NCBI GenBank assembly: GCA_019321725.1
Contig: CM033115.1
Location: 11,108,673 to 11,172,672, forward strand
From: Paulownia fortunei
Lineage: Eukaryota; Streptophyta; Magnoliopsida; Lamiales; Paulowniaceae
Direction of reading: 5' to 3'
Length of the DNA: 64,000 nt
A model generated the notes under the pieces. It had not been told where the DNA came from. It did no database searches and saw only the letters and a list, made by a program, of their open reading frames with translations. Below are positions 1 to 12,002 of this stretch, piece after piece; position 1 is the first letter of the stretch; every line of letters begins with the position of its first letter. The position numbers and the translations under genes were made by a program.

Positions 1-742
1 ATCGATGAACACGATAACAAATTTATCCAGAAATTCCTTAAACACTCTATTTATTAGATCTATGAATGCTGCTAAAGCATTAGTTAATCCGAACAACATC
101 ACTAAAAATTCATAGTGCCCATATCTTGTACTAAATGCCGTCTTGGGGATAACCTCTTCCTTTATTTTCAGTTGATGGTACCCAAAGCGTAAGTCAATCT
201 TTGAAAATATTACGACACCCTAATGATGGTCAAATAAATCATCGATTCTGGGTAACAGATACTTATTCTTAATCGTGACCCTGTTCAACTCTCAATAATT
301 GATGCACAGTCTCATGGTGCCATTCTTCTTACGTACAAACAGAACCGACACTCCCCAAGGTGAAAAGCTCGGTCTGATAAATCCTTTGTCCAATAACTCC
401 TATAATTATATTTTCTTCTTTCAACTCCAAGGGAGCTATTCTACAGGGAGTTTTAGAAATTGGAGACGTTTCTGGTTGTATGTCAATAACAAACTCTATT
501 TCTCGATCTGGTGGTAATTCCGAAAGATCATTTGGGAATACTTCAGTATATTCCCACACTACTGGTATTTTACTAAAAGTTGGTGGGTGTTGTTTCTCAA
601 TACTAATGATACTTACCAAGTACCCTTCGCAACCAGCATCGAGTAATCGTTGTGCCTTCACTGCTAAAATCATAGGGAATCTGAAATTCTTCACAATGCT
701 GATAAATGTGAAAGACTCTTTCCAATAGAGTTGAAATGTCAC
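1..742 (-). pseudogene. Ty3/gypsy reverse transcriptase fragment and upstream linker
   Basis: Read on the minus strand, 330 to 1 encodes the fingers and palm of a gypsy [20 protein letters not shown], then [13 protein letters not shown], then DKFVIVFID at the very edge, so the catalytic Y/F-x-DD box is cut by the window start. 742-329 is an open frame for the protease-RT linker, with [19 protein letters not shown] typical of plant chromoviruses. A stop sits in the fingers (after DLFDHH) and a frame break separates the two parts, so it is dead. Family assignment to a Tekay/Del-like chromovirus rests on similarity to the better copy at 12003-12867. Confidence 0.85.
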
Positions 743-789
743 TATCTTTTCCTTACAGTCGATAGTATCCCCGTACTTTGATAGCTAAT

Positions 790-1078
790 CCATGCCCCAA
801 ATAACATCGTAATCATTCATATCCAGCACAGTTAGATCAGTATATAATTCTCTATCTTCAATAGGTATAACATAAGCTCTCAAAATCTGATCGATTTATC
901 TAGCATCTCTAGAGGGGACTGTTACACTATAACTGATTTCTGCTACATCTGGTATTCTACCCAAACTCTTCACATACTCAGTGGATGCAAATGAATGCGT
1001 GGCTCTAGAATCAAATATGGAGATGTTCAAACATATCAAATATGATAGATTTTCACCTTCTAATTTCCTTGTTGCCAT
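790..1078 (-). pseudogene. gypsy aspartic protease fragment with altered active site
   Basis: The minus-strand frame 1078-896 contains IFDSRATHSFAS, the retropepsin-like active-site region of plant gypsy elements (usually DSGATHSF). The essential Gly after Asp-Ser is Arg here (codon at 1004-1012). Downstream text reads like the protease second half but is frame-broken. It lies in the expected order upstream of the RT fragment at 1-742. Its 5' side is joined directly to LTR sequence instead of gag, a rearrangement. Confidence 0.75.
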
Positions 1079-1084
1079 GTTAGG

Positions 1085-2429
1085 TTTTATAGATATTTTG
1101 ACATCCTTAGGAATATTTATTCACTCTCAAAATTTTACCACCCTTGGATAACATGTAGAAAATATAAATGTGCCATAAAGTTTCCAAAGCACATGGATCT
1201 AGGTCCCCCTAATTCAGCCCCCTTCACACTACACCAGAACATATATTCTTACTTTGACAGTTATGAGTATTTCTTCAATATCATGCCCTATTTCAATTTC
1301 TAACCGATGAAAATTTATTCCAATACTCTTAACTCATATATAAATATTTGTATGATGATACTTGCAGGTTTTATTCAATATACCATACACTTTTGAAGCC
1401 TAAAACACAAGAATACAACATGGTGATAGTTTCTAGCACAAATGCTTTCTATCAAGTATTTGCAACCAAAAACCCTTTCTTTATGCACCAATGCCTATCT
1501 AATAACATCCTAATACATTTATAAATAATATTCAAAGCTTAATAATCCAATAAAATTTGAAATAAATTTGAAAGTCATGCCAAACCCGTAGGTTAAGCTC
1601 ACCTTACACAGTTTTCTACTTGAACTTGTTTATTTCTCCTTCCCTTTGCTTGTTTTGCCTGCTTTTTTGGTTGGAGTCACTTAGGACCTATGTAGAGAGA
1701 TTTTTCTATGTTTTAGAAGCTAAAATCATGCAGAAGAAGGTTCAAGTCATGGTTGTTAGCTTAAGAGTGAAGAATAGGTTGAGGTGTTGGGTTGAAAAGT
1801 CTAAGCTTGAGGTGGCATGTAATGGTAAAATATGATTTTCTCCCTTATCTTGCAGCCCTAATCTTATGTGTCTTACATATTCTTATTTGGTTACAACCTA
1901 CCTTGGTCACCATTCATTCCCGTAGGTAATTCCTATGTCCGTTCATTAGGCTTCTCACCCAAAAAATTATTGATTCTTGCCCGATTGATAAGTTTGTGCA
2001 CCGATAGTGTTACAAACCTATGAACCTAGTTATATAACATTTAAAATATAGTATTGTATGTCTAGTTATCCCAAGTATATGATTTAAATATACATATAAT
2101 ATTAATATTCATGATCGAACCGACTCACTTTCTATAAACTTTTCGATGACACTTTTCGCACTCCTAAGGTTACCACGTGTAACTTAGCACTATTTACTAT
2201 ATTGATACCTAAATTTCTTCTTATCTCAATACAAAATCAACCACTTAGTTTAGAAAATTCAATAACTAATACCGTGCGAGAGCTTCAAAATTAAGTTTAA
2301 TATTCAAGAATATCGTATAAAAAGTAATGAAATATACAATGTCAATATAAATGCAAGTAGCATATAAAATTAGCACATAATGCATGAATCATATTTGGTT
2401 AGGTGAGTGGTGAGAACTCGGGTATCACA
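1085..2429 (-). repeat. truncated LTR, same family as 38490-47511 and 53860-56798
   Basis: On the minus strand this starts TGTGATACCC at 2429, matching the start of the solo LTR at 53860-56798, and 1250-1560 aligns with 55640-55910 (shared phrases such as 'tgccctatttcaatttctaacc'). The LTR 3' portion is missing: near 1085 the sequence switches to a protease frame. The polypurine tract just outside 2429 marks it as a 3' LTR. Small open frames inside it are chance. Confidence 0.75.
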
Positions 2430-2618
2430 TCCGCCCCTCTTTATAAAATTTCATCCCCGAAATTTTACTTATCGAAAAGTTCAGGATACTTAGTTGTCAT
2501 TTCATCCTCCATTTCCCAAGTGGCCTCTTCTACTGATTAGTTTCTCCATAACACTTTAACCAATGGAATGCATGAATCATATTTGGTCAGGTGAGTAGTG
2601 AGAGGTTCAGGTATCATA
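2430..2618 (-). pseudogene. gypsy integrase chromodomain tail, polypurine tract and LTR-edge duplication
   Basis: Minus strand 2570-2450 reads VEEATWEMEDEMTTKYPELF, the C-terminal chromodomain end of a plant chromovirus pol. It is followed by the purine-rich AAAGAGGGGCGGAT (about 2445-2430) immediately before the LTR, i.e. a polypurine tract. The segment 2570-2618 repeats the LTR edge found at 2381-2429 (gcatgaatcatatttggt, then gaggtgagt-type sequence), a short duplication. Confidence 0.7.
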
Positions 2619-2905
2619 ATCTTCCAGGCGCAAGGTGAAATTCTTCTCCCTTAATCCCAATCTTAGTCGTCTTCAAAAGGTGTGTGGAAATTGAGAGAAT
2701 TGTGTAAAAAATATATAAAGTGTGTGTGATATATGGATTATGATGAGAGAATTTAGATTGTATATCTAATAAAGTGTGATGTATTATGTGTATCTTATGT
2801 GTGTATATCCAAAAATATACCAAAAAGTGTGATTGATCACCACTTGTCATATCTAAGTTGAAAGAAATAATTTCTGTTAAGCGATGTGGCATTGTTGCAA
2901 TTCTG
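2619..2905. other. unassigned AT/GT-rich spacer
   Basis: Contains runs of TGTG and TATA-like sequence (2690-2850). The open frames here lack any family resemblance. I see no gene. Confidence 0.4.
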
Positions 2906-3355
2906 CAAATTGGAGCCGCAGCTTGGAACATTTTATTTTCTAGTTGTGCATTTGGGGTTGCGGCATGGATTTCTATGCCAAGACTTGAATCTTTGGCACC
3001 GCGACATGGAATTTCTAGGCTACAGCTCAAAACTTTGGCGCCACAGTATGGAAGTTCTAAACCGCGACTTGAAAATCCGATTAATCTAAGTGTAGTGATT
3101 GGTGTATTGATCTTTTTTCGGAAAGGGAGTTGTGTGAGTTGTTTATTTCAAGAATAGGTGGATCTAATCAACTTACCTTTTTTTTTTGTTATAACTAGGA
3201 AAGAATGGAGCATGATCTTGTGAATTACTTGTTAAGAAGAACCATTTGTAACATACTACCACTTTTTATCAACTTAAGCCACAACATGAATTTTCTAAGA
3301 TGCAACTCAAAACTTTGGTGCTGCAGTATGGAATTTCTATGCCACGACTTAAAAC
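2906..3355 (+). repeat. degenerate minisatellite, ~40-45 bp unit
   Basis: Related units recur: 'ggttgcggcatggatttcta' (about 2955), 'caccgcgacatggaatttct' (about 2998), 'gcgccacagtatggaagttc' (about 3039) and 'gtgctgcagtatggaatttc' (about 3320), each followed by a '(c)gacttgaaa'/'caactcaaaac' phrase. Units are GC-richer than the surroundings. The open frame 2858-3157 translates the repeats and has no protein support. About 230 bp of unrelated AT-rich DNA separates the first block (to about 3085) from the last unit. Confidence 0.65.
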
Positions 3356-3559
3356 ACTTTTTCCATTTTATTTTTGTATTTTTCATCTTTCAACCAAACT
3401 TCTTCCAACTTTGTACCTACACAATATATATCAAAATATAAGTGCACAAATCCATCAATTATATGATAAAACATCCTAATTTATACTATTAAGGATTTTA
3501 AAATCATATCAAATCATGAACTTATCATTTACTATCGCATTTATTTCAATTGCATCAAT

Positions 3560-5300
3560 ATAAATGTAGTATAAGCTAGAAGATAAGGTAAGTAACTTTC
3601 CACTACACTTTTTTCTCCTGAGATAATAGATGTATTGTAGGGATATTCCTACATTTCATCATCAGTAGTCTCAATATGGTAGTCACTTTGGCATACATCT
3701 CTAAAATTTAATAGATTTCTCTTTGACGTAGAAGAAAATAAGGCATTCTCAAAGTAATTTTGTCTCTCTAGGCAATATAATGTTAGCTTTTCTAGAGCCT
3801 TCAAAGAGGATTACATTGCTTGATATTGTATTAACATTGGCTTCCTTCATTACCAAATTCAAGAAATATTTTTTATTTCAAAGTACAAAATAGGTTGTTT
3901 CACTATCTGCCAAGCAAATATATTTATAATTAATATTGGGATCAATAAGAGCATGAGAAATATCCATGTTCACTAAAGAAATAAAATACCTAACACGTCT
4001 TAAATCTTAAAAGGATTAAGAAAATTACATAATTTTAAAACTACACCAAACATAAAATAAACAAACTAACATATCAACCCAAGAAAACATAATCAAATTG
4101 AACATACTAATATCTAAGATACGATTAAATTTGGTCATTAAAAAGGGTCAATTTGTTCAAAGAGATTTGTAACATACAAGTGCATCATGTTTGATTTACC
4201 ATGTTGAGAATGATCATCATGATATGCCAAGTTTTACCTCTATGTTTTTCCTTTTTCTCTTTTTAATAAGCTCAATAAACATCAACCAAATGTTATTGCA
4301 TTCACTTCATGGAATATTGTAGAACCATTTAAAAAATATTCGTAATTTTTCATCAAATGCTCATTGTTTTGCTCGACCATAATAAGACATGTCAGAATAT
4401 TTCATAAAACTTCGCTCTAGATATTGTTGGAGCATATATTCAAGGTATGGAGGTGTTTCCTATAATTTATCTTCTTCGGTGATTTTTTCTCTGCATAATA
4501 TCATTAAAACGAAAAAAAATATTGTTATCTTCCCATATTACAATCCTAACTAGAGAATTTATGAGGTTTTAAATTTTCTCCCATCACGTAAGAGTGCACA
4601 ATTAGTTAGATAATAAAAATAAAAAATTTTAACCAAGTAAAGTTTACCACCATAATAAAATAATCACTGTATCCATTATATATCAGGTGATTTAGTTTTG
4701 AAACTTGACACAAGCATAACATATAATATTATATAGAATTCGTACCTCTAACAAAACTTGATCATAAAAATAACCATGTGCATCATTAACAAAAAGAGTA
4801 TTCCACGTGAACAAAAATGCATCTCATTATGTTTTCACATCTTAAGTGAAGAATAATTTAATGGTAAAGCATTGAAAATAAAATAATATAGTAATTTTAA
4901 TCAACATATTTGATATTGAATTTGGTAAACTAGACGACATCTACATCATATGGATGTAACACAAAATCACTTCTAAGCATATGAAATGTGTGTCTACAAG
5001 GATCAAAATATTAGTTATTTTTCATATGCATACTTTGCTTCTAATAATTAAACACCTCTAACATATCAACTATTTATTGTCCAACAAAATAAAAATGAGA
5101 CATCATGTTAACATCAAAACCTTGGTAATTTTAATGGAAGCTCTTTTTATATGGTTAGAGGGTAATAACATTGCGAAGAAAGAATATCAATATTTTTAAC
5201 TTAACATGCTCATCTAATAAAAAAAAATCATATATATATGAGATTGTCAGATAAATGCAAAATCCATAAGATATATAATAAAATGAACTTATAGAGAAAT
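3560..5300 (-). pseudogene. decayed Ty1/copia gag (UBN2 type) and protease
   Basis: No frame over 60 codons survives, but minus-strand translation shows copia homology in order. Around 4500-4270 it reads EKITEEDK, LEYMLQQYLERSFMKYSD, then VEQNNEHLMKNYE, the C-terminal half of UBN2-type gag. Around 3975-3600 it reads ALIDPNINYKYICLADSETT (protease active site, usually ADSATT or DSG), then KKYF, EANVNTISSNVILFEGSRKANIILPRETK and YHIET, the copia protease to pre-integrase segment. Frames shift repeatedly. No integrase or RT follows to the left, so the element is truncated at about 3560. Confidence 0.7.
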
Positions 5301-5560
5301 TTTACCCAGACTAGGATTCTAAGAACATGCAAATCATGTTGATAATGTGTTGTAAAGAGAAGAAAATTTTGTAAAATTTAAGGGATGAAGAATATAGAGA
5401 GTGAAGAACTGAGAGAGAATAATTTTTTTTCTTATATTCCTTGCACTTTAGTACAACTTGATATCCTCCATTTATAGGCACATTATTAAAATTGTAAAGT
5501 CACAAGATTAATAGTATATTAAATAGGGGAATCAATGCACATTAGAATATGGGGGCTATA
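5301..5560 (-). promoter_or_regulatory. probable copia LTR promoter/5' leader with TATA box
   Basis: Reading the minus strand, CTATAAATGG (about 5480-5470) is a good TATA box. It is followed by a pyrimidine-rich transcribed leader (CTCTCTCAGTTCTTCACTCTC near 5415-5395) and a possible LTR end 'ttatcaaca' before the degenerate gag. No convincing primer-binding site was found. Placement directly upstream of the gag remnant at 3560-5300 supports an LTR promoter. Confidence 0.45.
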
Positions 5561-6409
5561 TAAGGTTACAAGATTAAGGATGTGATTAGTAGGATAATCA
5601 ATGCCTTAGAACATGGGGATGCGACTTTCAATTAAAGAGAGATAAAGTCAAGGACATCCATTAAATAATATTCATAACAAAAAAATAGATTTTAAAATAA
5701 TACATTTTTTACTATTGTAATAACAAAGCATAACCTAATAAATTGTTTAGTTATGAGGTAAACACCAAAGCATACAATTTTATCTCTTCTAAGGTTTTCT
5801 ATGAATGCAAAATTTTGCCCAAGTATTTTATGTACCCCAACTACAAACATGTGTATTGACTACAAATAGTGATTTTATGTATCAGTTCCTTGTATCTTGA
5901 TTCATGGATACTAATTTGGAAATCTATTTCCTAATTACTTATCTTAACCTTGACAAGATTTTCCATAACCAAGTACCATGGAAAACACAAGGGAGTCACT
6001 TATTCTATCAGATAGGTTGCTACAACTTTAAGGTTACAAACCTAAGTATAGATTATGCCAAGTAATAAATTTTTCGGGAGTCCAAAGTCGATTTATAGGG
6101 AAGTTGTTTGAAGTTTTCAGGATTATATTTCTTAAAAGATGTGCTTTAAGTGGTTTAGAATATAAAGAAAAATTTATGCAATAACTAAGAAATTAAAGTA
6201 ATAAAAGTACTGAGGATTAGGGATCCGCTTTTGAGTTTTGGATAGAGAAACAATTATTTATTTATTTTTACCTCTTTTAAATGCCACTATTGGAATCCAT
6301 ACGTAATGAAGGTTCTAATGGGAAGATGTTATCAAATAACTCATGCATTAAGGTAATTATGATATTGTCTTACTATTTGTAAATTATCTCTTAACACAAA
6401 TACTTGTTT
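5561..6409. other. unassigned AT-rich repeat DNA
   Basis: 5561-5860 is probably the rest of the copia LTR. 5860-6409 resembles the non-coding internal leader or tail of large gypsy elements but has no diagnostic motif. No gene seen. Confidence 0.35.
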
Positions 6410-6661
6410 GTGGGATCAAGTATTTATGCATACCTTTGTCTACAACAAATCAAGGTCTCACATTAGCAGTCGGTGTAGTAGAACCGCATATCAAGCTAAA
6501 TAAACCCAAGTATTTATTATGCCATTGGTGATACAAAAATAAAAAATTATCACTAAACAAGAAGGGTTTTAACGCCGACACTTATTTATAAGATTAAGTA
6601 TTTATGCACACATTTGTCTACAAAAAATCAAGGTTTTATGTTAGCAGTGGGTGTACTAGAA
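6410..6661 (+). repeat. tandem duplication (~72 bp copies, ~178 bp apart)
   Basis: 'aagtatttatgca' followed by 'tttgtctacaa' and '(t)tagcagtgggtgta' occurs at about 6418-6483 and again at about 6597-6661. The second copy abuts the LTR start at 6662. Confidence 0.6.
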
Positions 6662-7644
6662 TGATAAGTGCATATTTTAACATATTTTTGTATCAAATCC
6701 TTTATAATTTCCTTGATTTATTCTTGTTAATGTCATAGTTTTATTAATATTTTATGTTAGAGAATCAATGAACAAAAAGAAATCAAAATAAAACCAAAGA
6801 AATCATATTTCATGAGCAAGTTGAGAGATAATATTTTATTGGATAAAAGAAGCATCATAATTAGAAAAAAATGGCTATTTTTGCCTAAGTTCATCATGTG
6901 TATATCAAAATATATGTAAGAAATCACTTGGATTTTGCAAGTGATTGTTGGGCTTGCATTAAACTCAAAATAAGTATGTTTTCAAACTTGTGCAGTTTTT
7001 GTATTTTGGGCATAATTTCATGTTCAAAAGTTTTATGAACCTTAATCTTGCTTTATTTAAAATCTAAGAGATAGAACTACAACTTTGATGTTGGAAGCTT
7101 AGCCCAATTCAACTTTGATTATAGCAGAAAATTCGTCCAAGTATGTGCATTGGAAACGATCTATTTATGCTAATATATCTCCTTAAATCAAGCATAACTT
7201 TCTCCCTCGTGATTGGAATTAGGTGATTCAAGTAGAAAAATAAAGCTAATAAATAAATATAAAGTTTCATGCTGATCACTTTTCTAAATTCAATTTATTT
7301 TATGGAGAAAAATGTGTGAAAATATTCCGATCTAAAAAGGACATGTAGATTCAGAGTAAATTTGAAGTAAATTTGGAGAGCAATTGGAGATGTCAATTTA
7401 GGCACTTTTCTACTATAAATAGGGGCTCTTGGATGTCATTGAAAATATAAAACTCTTAGAGAAAGAAAGAAAGTTTTATTGTTGTCTTTCTTTAAGTTAA
7501 GTTTTCTAGTAGTAATATAAGTGTATTTTCTAGTTTCTCTTCTATTTTTAGTCTTTTCTACTTTCATTATATCTTTATAAATGTAGCTTAAACCAACCCG
7601 GACCATCTTAAATGTGTCTACTTGGGTGATAAAGAAATACCAAT
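6662..7644 (+). repeat. LTR of the 'TGATAAGTGC' gypsy family (right end interrupted)
   Basis: Begins TGATAAGTGCATATTTTAAC, typical of large Athila/Tat-type plant gypsy LTRs, and matches 31011-31969 in the opposite orientation over most of its length (e.g. 'ttgttaat.gt.tagttttattaatattttatgtta' region near 6725-6765, and 'agttttctagtagtaatata' near 7505). 'ctactataaataggggctct' near 7410-7430 is a plausible TATA box. Its right end is lost at 7645, where the next LTR begins. Confidence 0.7.
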
Positions 7645-9909
7645 TGTAATAGCCCTTAACCTAAGTGCAAAACTTTAACAAGCTGATGCAGTTAACTCGA
7701 GAAATGTTAACTTTTCATCAATACTAGAGTTATGGTTTTAATAAAAGTTCTCATTTTAGCTATAAGAGAAAGAACTTGAATTGTTTTAAAAACACCATAT
7801 ACATAAACATAAATCAAAACTGAGTACATCTGTTTAATAAACCATAACAGAGCGACTTATTTAAAAATAAAATAGAGTTTTCAAAGTAAACTACAAAACA
7901 GTTCGAAATATGGCATATGAACAAATCTCTGTCCAGCCGCTTTAGAAACTCAGTCAACTTCTAAACCTGTACATTTCCGTTTGCATTACATAAATCTAAT
8001 AAACTAAAGACTCAATAAGGTGAAACTGATGCAATAACAAATAACATATATGCACATCTCATAAATCATTAAATGTATTATTTTATTTAATAACTTTCAT
8101 TCATGAATCATCCTTTAGGGCCCTTGAGTGTGGTACCTAACTAATATCGATAGACCGTAGTTTTCGGAACCTGTTCATAATGATTGGCCAATAAGAGAAA
8201 TAATATGGGGTTTCCATACTTGGTCTTTCAACCTTAGATATTAGCCGTATTCTATCTCATTCATTGTGGCTTTCCTATATCGATTTTTCAACCACAAGTA
8301 TTTGCCACCATTTGTTGGGTCCGCCAGTCCCTCCCGCATCCCTTGCCTACCTGACAATCAATCAAGTACCATACTTTCTTTCCAAAAATCTCATTATATT
8401 CTTAATAGTATTATGCTTCATGAACCATAAATGTATCAAACATTACATCATTTAACCAATACTGACAATCACATTACAACATGAACAACATTATATGATT
8501 CTTGTGATACAACAAATAAAAGTTTCAACTTACCTTAAGTCCACTTTGTGCTAAGTGAAAAGGTCAATCTCTTTGAAAGATAGAATGTGTTAAAGGCCTA
8601 ACATAATCAAATCATGTACCATTTAATATCCTTTTTATAAATCATATAGTCTATTCTAGTTAAAATCATATATACTTTTCAATCTTTTGTAAACAATTTC
8701 ATATCAATTACATAACCTTAAAAATAATGCATACTCCATATTTTACTACTAATTCAAGACATTAAATATTAGAGCATCCATTAAATAACTAATACTTCAA
8801 ACATAATTTGTTAGGGTAACCCCTAAAATATGTACACAATCCAAATTAACATTATGTAAACTCGGTTCTAACTTAAAATGATTATAACCTTCAATTAAGA
8901 AAACTAATTGCAATTATTTTCAATCATTCATAGGCACTTCCAATTACAATATAAGCATTACAAGATAAATAGAAACAAGTAAATTAAGCATATTTTACAA
9001 GACTATCAATTTCGCTAAAAACTAGCTTAACTAGCTTGGTTTCAATCATACAAAAACATACTAAAATATGTAACCATCCAAGATACTATAAATTCATCAT
9101 AAAAAATATTGAAAAAGAATATACCTTGATCAAGTTGGAATTAAACTTCAAAATCAACGGTTTTCAAGATTAAAAGGGTGGAAACTTGTTTTAGTTTGTG
9201 TTCTATGGATTCCTATGGATTGAATTCAATTTTTGTGAGTATGAGAGTGTAGAAATTTGGGAGAAACTTAGGAGAATAATGGCTGGTCATTTTTGAGGTG
9301 CTTCCATAAGAAATATGGATAAAAATGATTTCTTTAACCTTTCAAAGAGGGGTAAGTGGAGGGTGATAATTGGTTGCATCATGCTTGGTATCTTCTCATG
9401 CCAAAAGCCATGTTCATGGGCTAAGGAGATGACAAATTTTTTTGCTTTGGTGTTATAATCAAGTGCAATGTGGTTTAAAATGATTTCATATAACCTAGTC
9501 AACCAACCAATCAAAGTACACCATTTTGCATACTTTTAGTTTTTAGCCAAATGTAACATATTTAAAGTAAATATTTAGGCAAATAATCACTTTAGAATGT
9601 AACAAGTATGGAGCAATACGAATAATTCATTTCATGGCTATTCAACACATCAATCTTCCTTAATTGAGATACCGAGCTTTTCATTGCAAAAAGGCACTTA
9701 AGGAATATGTTAAATCAAGAAACAAAAGTTTGATCTCATATTTCATGTACTAATGCATGTTAAAGCATAATTAGAATATATAATAATAATTATTCAAGTT
9801 CGTGCAATCATGCTAATTGTATGCCATAATTCAATAATACACATTGATTAGATGCATATTCATGCAAGATGCTTATTATTGGCTATGTAGAAGAGAATTG
9901 GGCATTACA
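7645..9909 (-). repeat. 3' LTR of the Tekay-like element
   Basis: Starts TGTAATAGCCC and ends GGGCATTACA on the plus strand (TG...CA). It aligns throughout with 16726-19018 with scattered substitutions; for instance 8264-8455 and 17344-17535 are the same sequence with few changes. Being the left copy of a minus-strand element, it is the 3' LTR. The small open frames inside are not genes. Confidence 0.9.
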
Positions 9910-9924
9910 ATCCTTCATTCCTTA
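9910..9924 (-). other. polypurine tract
   Basis: On the minus strand AAGGAATGAAGGATT lies immediately before the 3' LTR start, the expected site of plus-strand priming. It is preceded by GAGGACAAATTTTTTATAAG, a layout shared with the tract at 44505-44519. Confidence 0.7.
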
Positions 9925-9954
9925 TAAAAAATTTGTCCTCGAAATTTAACGTAC

Positions 9955-10456
9955 CAAATAATTTTGGATACTTGGTCTGCATTTTTTCTTCTCTTTCCCA
10001 TGTGGCCTCTTCTAAAGAATGATTCCTCCACAATACTTTAACAAGTCAAATCTTTTTCGTTCTCAACTCTTTTTCCTTCTGATCTAGAATTTGCACTGGT
10101 TTCTCTTCATAGGCTAAATCAGGAGTCAATTCTAATGATTCATAACTCAACACATGAGAAGGGTTTGAAATGTACTTTCTCAACATAGACATATGGAAAA
10201 TATTGTGAACACTAGATAATGACGGAGGTAAGGCCACTTTATAAGCTTTATCACCAACTCTTTTGAGAATCTCGAATGGGCCGACATACCTTGGGCTGAG
10301 TTGTCCTTTCTTTCCAAATCTCATGACACTTTTCATGGGATCTACTTTTAAGAATACATGATCCCCGATAAAAAATTCTAGATCTTTTCTCTGTATATCT
10401 GCATAATTTTTTTGTCTACTCTGTACGATTTTCATTCTCTCTCGTATCTTCTCCAC
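9955..10456 (-). pseudogene. integrase C-terminus with GPY/F module and chromodomain tail
   Basis: The frame 10456-10046 reads IQRKDLEFFIGDHVFLKV, then GQLSPRYVGPFEILKRVGD (GPY/F module), then VHNIFHMSMLRKY. After one stop it continues LVKVLWRNHSLEEATWEREE to about 9955, a chromodomain. In chromoviruses this tail directs integration toward heterochromatin. The stop after ELRTKKI separates the chromodomain from the rest. Confidence 0.88.
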
Positions 10457-10471
10457 TACCTTAGCAGTATA

Positions 10472-11242
10472 TTAAACTATTTTTAGACCAAGTAGGCTTC
10501 GTTCTCCAACTTCATCCCAATGAACTGGAGATCTACATTTCCTTCCATACAATGCTTTATAAGACGCCATTCCAATTGTTGATTGGTAGCTATTATTATA
10601 AGTAAACTCCACTAATGGAAGCTTCGCATCCCAACTCCCTTGAAAGTCTAGCACACAAGCTCTTAACATATTTTCTAATATCTGAATAACCCTCTCTGAT
10701 TACCCATCAATTTGTGGTTGAAATATTGTACTAAATGCAAGTTTCGTTCCCATGGCATTGTGTAAACTCTTCCAAAATGTAGATGTAAACTTAGGATCTC
10801 TGTCGGACACTATTGAAACTGGTACCCCATGTAACCTAACTCTCTTTTTAATATATTGTTGAGCATACTGGTCCATATTGTATGTGAATTTCACTGGAAG
10901 AAAATTGGTTGATTTAGTTAATTTATCAACAATCACCCATATGGAATTATACCCCTTTTGTGTTCTAAGTAATCAAAGCACAAAGTCCATTATAATGTAC
11001 TCCCATTTCCACTATGGAATCAATAAAGGCTTCAACAACCCTGATGGTCTTTGATGTTCAATCTTAACTTGTTGACAAGTTAGATATTCAACCACAAATT
11101 TTGCTATATCTCTCTTCATTTTAGGCCACCAATAATGTTGTTGTAAGTCCTTATATATTTTTGTGCTACCTGGGTGTACTGAGTAAGGAGTAGTATGAAC
11201 TTCTTCTAAAATAACTGCTTTCATGGTCTTGTCAAATGGCAC
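10472..11242 (-). pseudogene. integrase zinc-binding and catalytic core
   Basis: Three collinear minus-strand frames: 11242-11012 (HHCC domain, HPGSTKIYKDLQQHYWWPKM and YLTCQQVK, with the first Cys of the CxxC pair changed), 10936-10700 (IVDKLTKSTNFLPV and VSDRDPKFTSTFWK, carrying the second catalytic Asp), and 10669-10472 (WDAKLPLVEFTYNNSYQSTIGM). An in-frame stop replaces the Gln of the QTDGQSE stretch just before the catalytic Glu. Frames between 11012 and 10936 are also broken. Function lost. Confidence 0.88.
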
Positions 11243-11580
11243 ACACAGTCTCCATTTATATCAAATAATCCCATCATCAGTAATAGAGAAGTCTGGCCTC
11301 TTTCAAGCATCAATCTTTCTTTTTAGTCTACATAAATGCATATCCACCTTCTCACCTTCTTTAATTCTATCTTGAAGTGTAGGTCTTAATACTAAAGCTG
11401 ACAACGAACACTTTTTCCCTTTAGGTACAATTTCAAGCTCTAATCTCTGCAAATCTAGTAATATTTACTTTTGTATAACAAAAAAAAAGACGTGGATTTT
11501 CTGCTCAATGCATCTGCAACCACATTCGCTTTACCAAGATGATAGTTGATCACACAATCATAATCCTTCACAAGTTCTAA

Positions 11581-11980
11581 CTATCTTCTTTGTCTCATAT
11601 TCAACTCTTTTTGGGTAAAGAAATACTTTAAACTCTTATGATCTGTGTATATCTCACACTTCTCACCATACAAATAATGTCTCCAAATTTTCAAGGCAAA
11701 AACCACAGCAGCAAGTTCCAAATCATGGGTTGGATAATTCTTTTGATACTCCTTCAATTGTCTTGAAGCATAGGCAATAACCTTCCTATTTTCATCAAAA
11801 CAACACATAAACTATTTTTTAAAGCATCACTATACACCACAAATCCACCAATTCCAGTTGGAATGGTAAGAACAGGAGTTGTAGTCAATTTATGTTTCAG
11901 TTCTTAAAAACTTCTTTCACAAGCATCGGTCCACAAGAACTTTACATTCTTTCTTGTCAACATTGTCATTGGAGTTGCTA
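11581..11980 (-). pseudogene. gypsy RNase H
   Basis: The frame 11808-11581 holds [20 protein letters not shown] (catalytic Glu region) and [19 protein letters not shown] (catalytic Asp). The first catalytic Asp lies upstream in another frame (VVYSDA near 11840). A stop/frameshift between them (about 11810-11830) inactivates the protein. About 330 bp further downstream (11243-11580) is a decayed link to integrase. Confidence 0.85.
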
Positions 11981-12002
11981 TGTTTGAAAACCCCTGAACA
12001 AA

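Noticed and set aside
2858..3157. 99-codon frame with repeated 'APRHGISR'-like sequence
   Set aside because: It is the translation of a minisatellite; the unit length is not a consistent multiple of three.
8264..8455. Small conserved ORF (also at 17344-17535) as a gene
   Set aside because: The two copies are conserved only because they lie in the paired LTRs of one element; no family resemblance.
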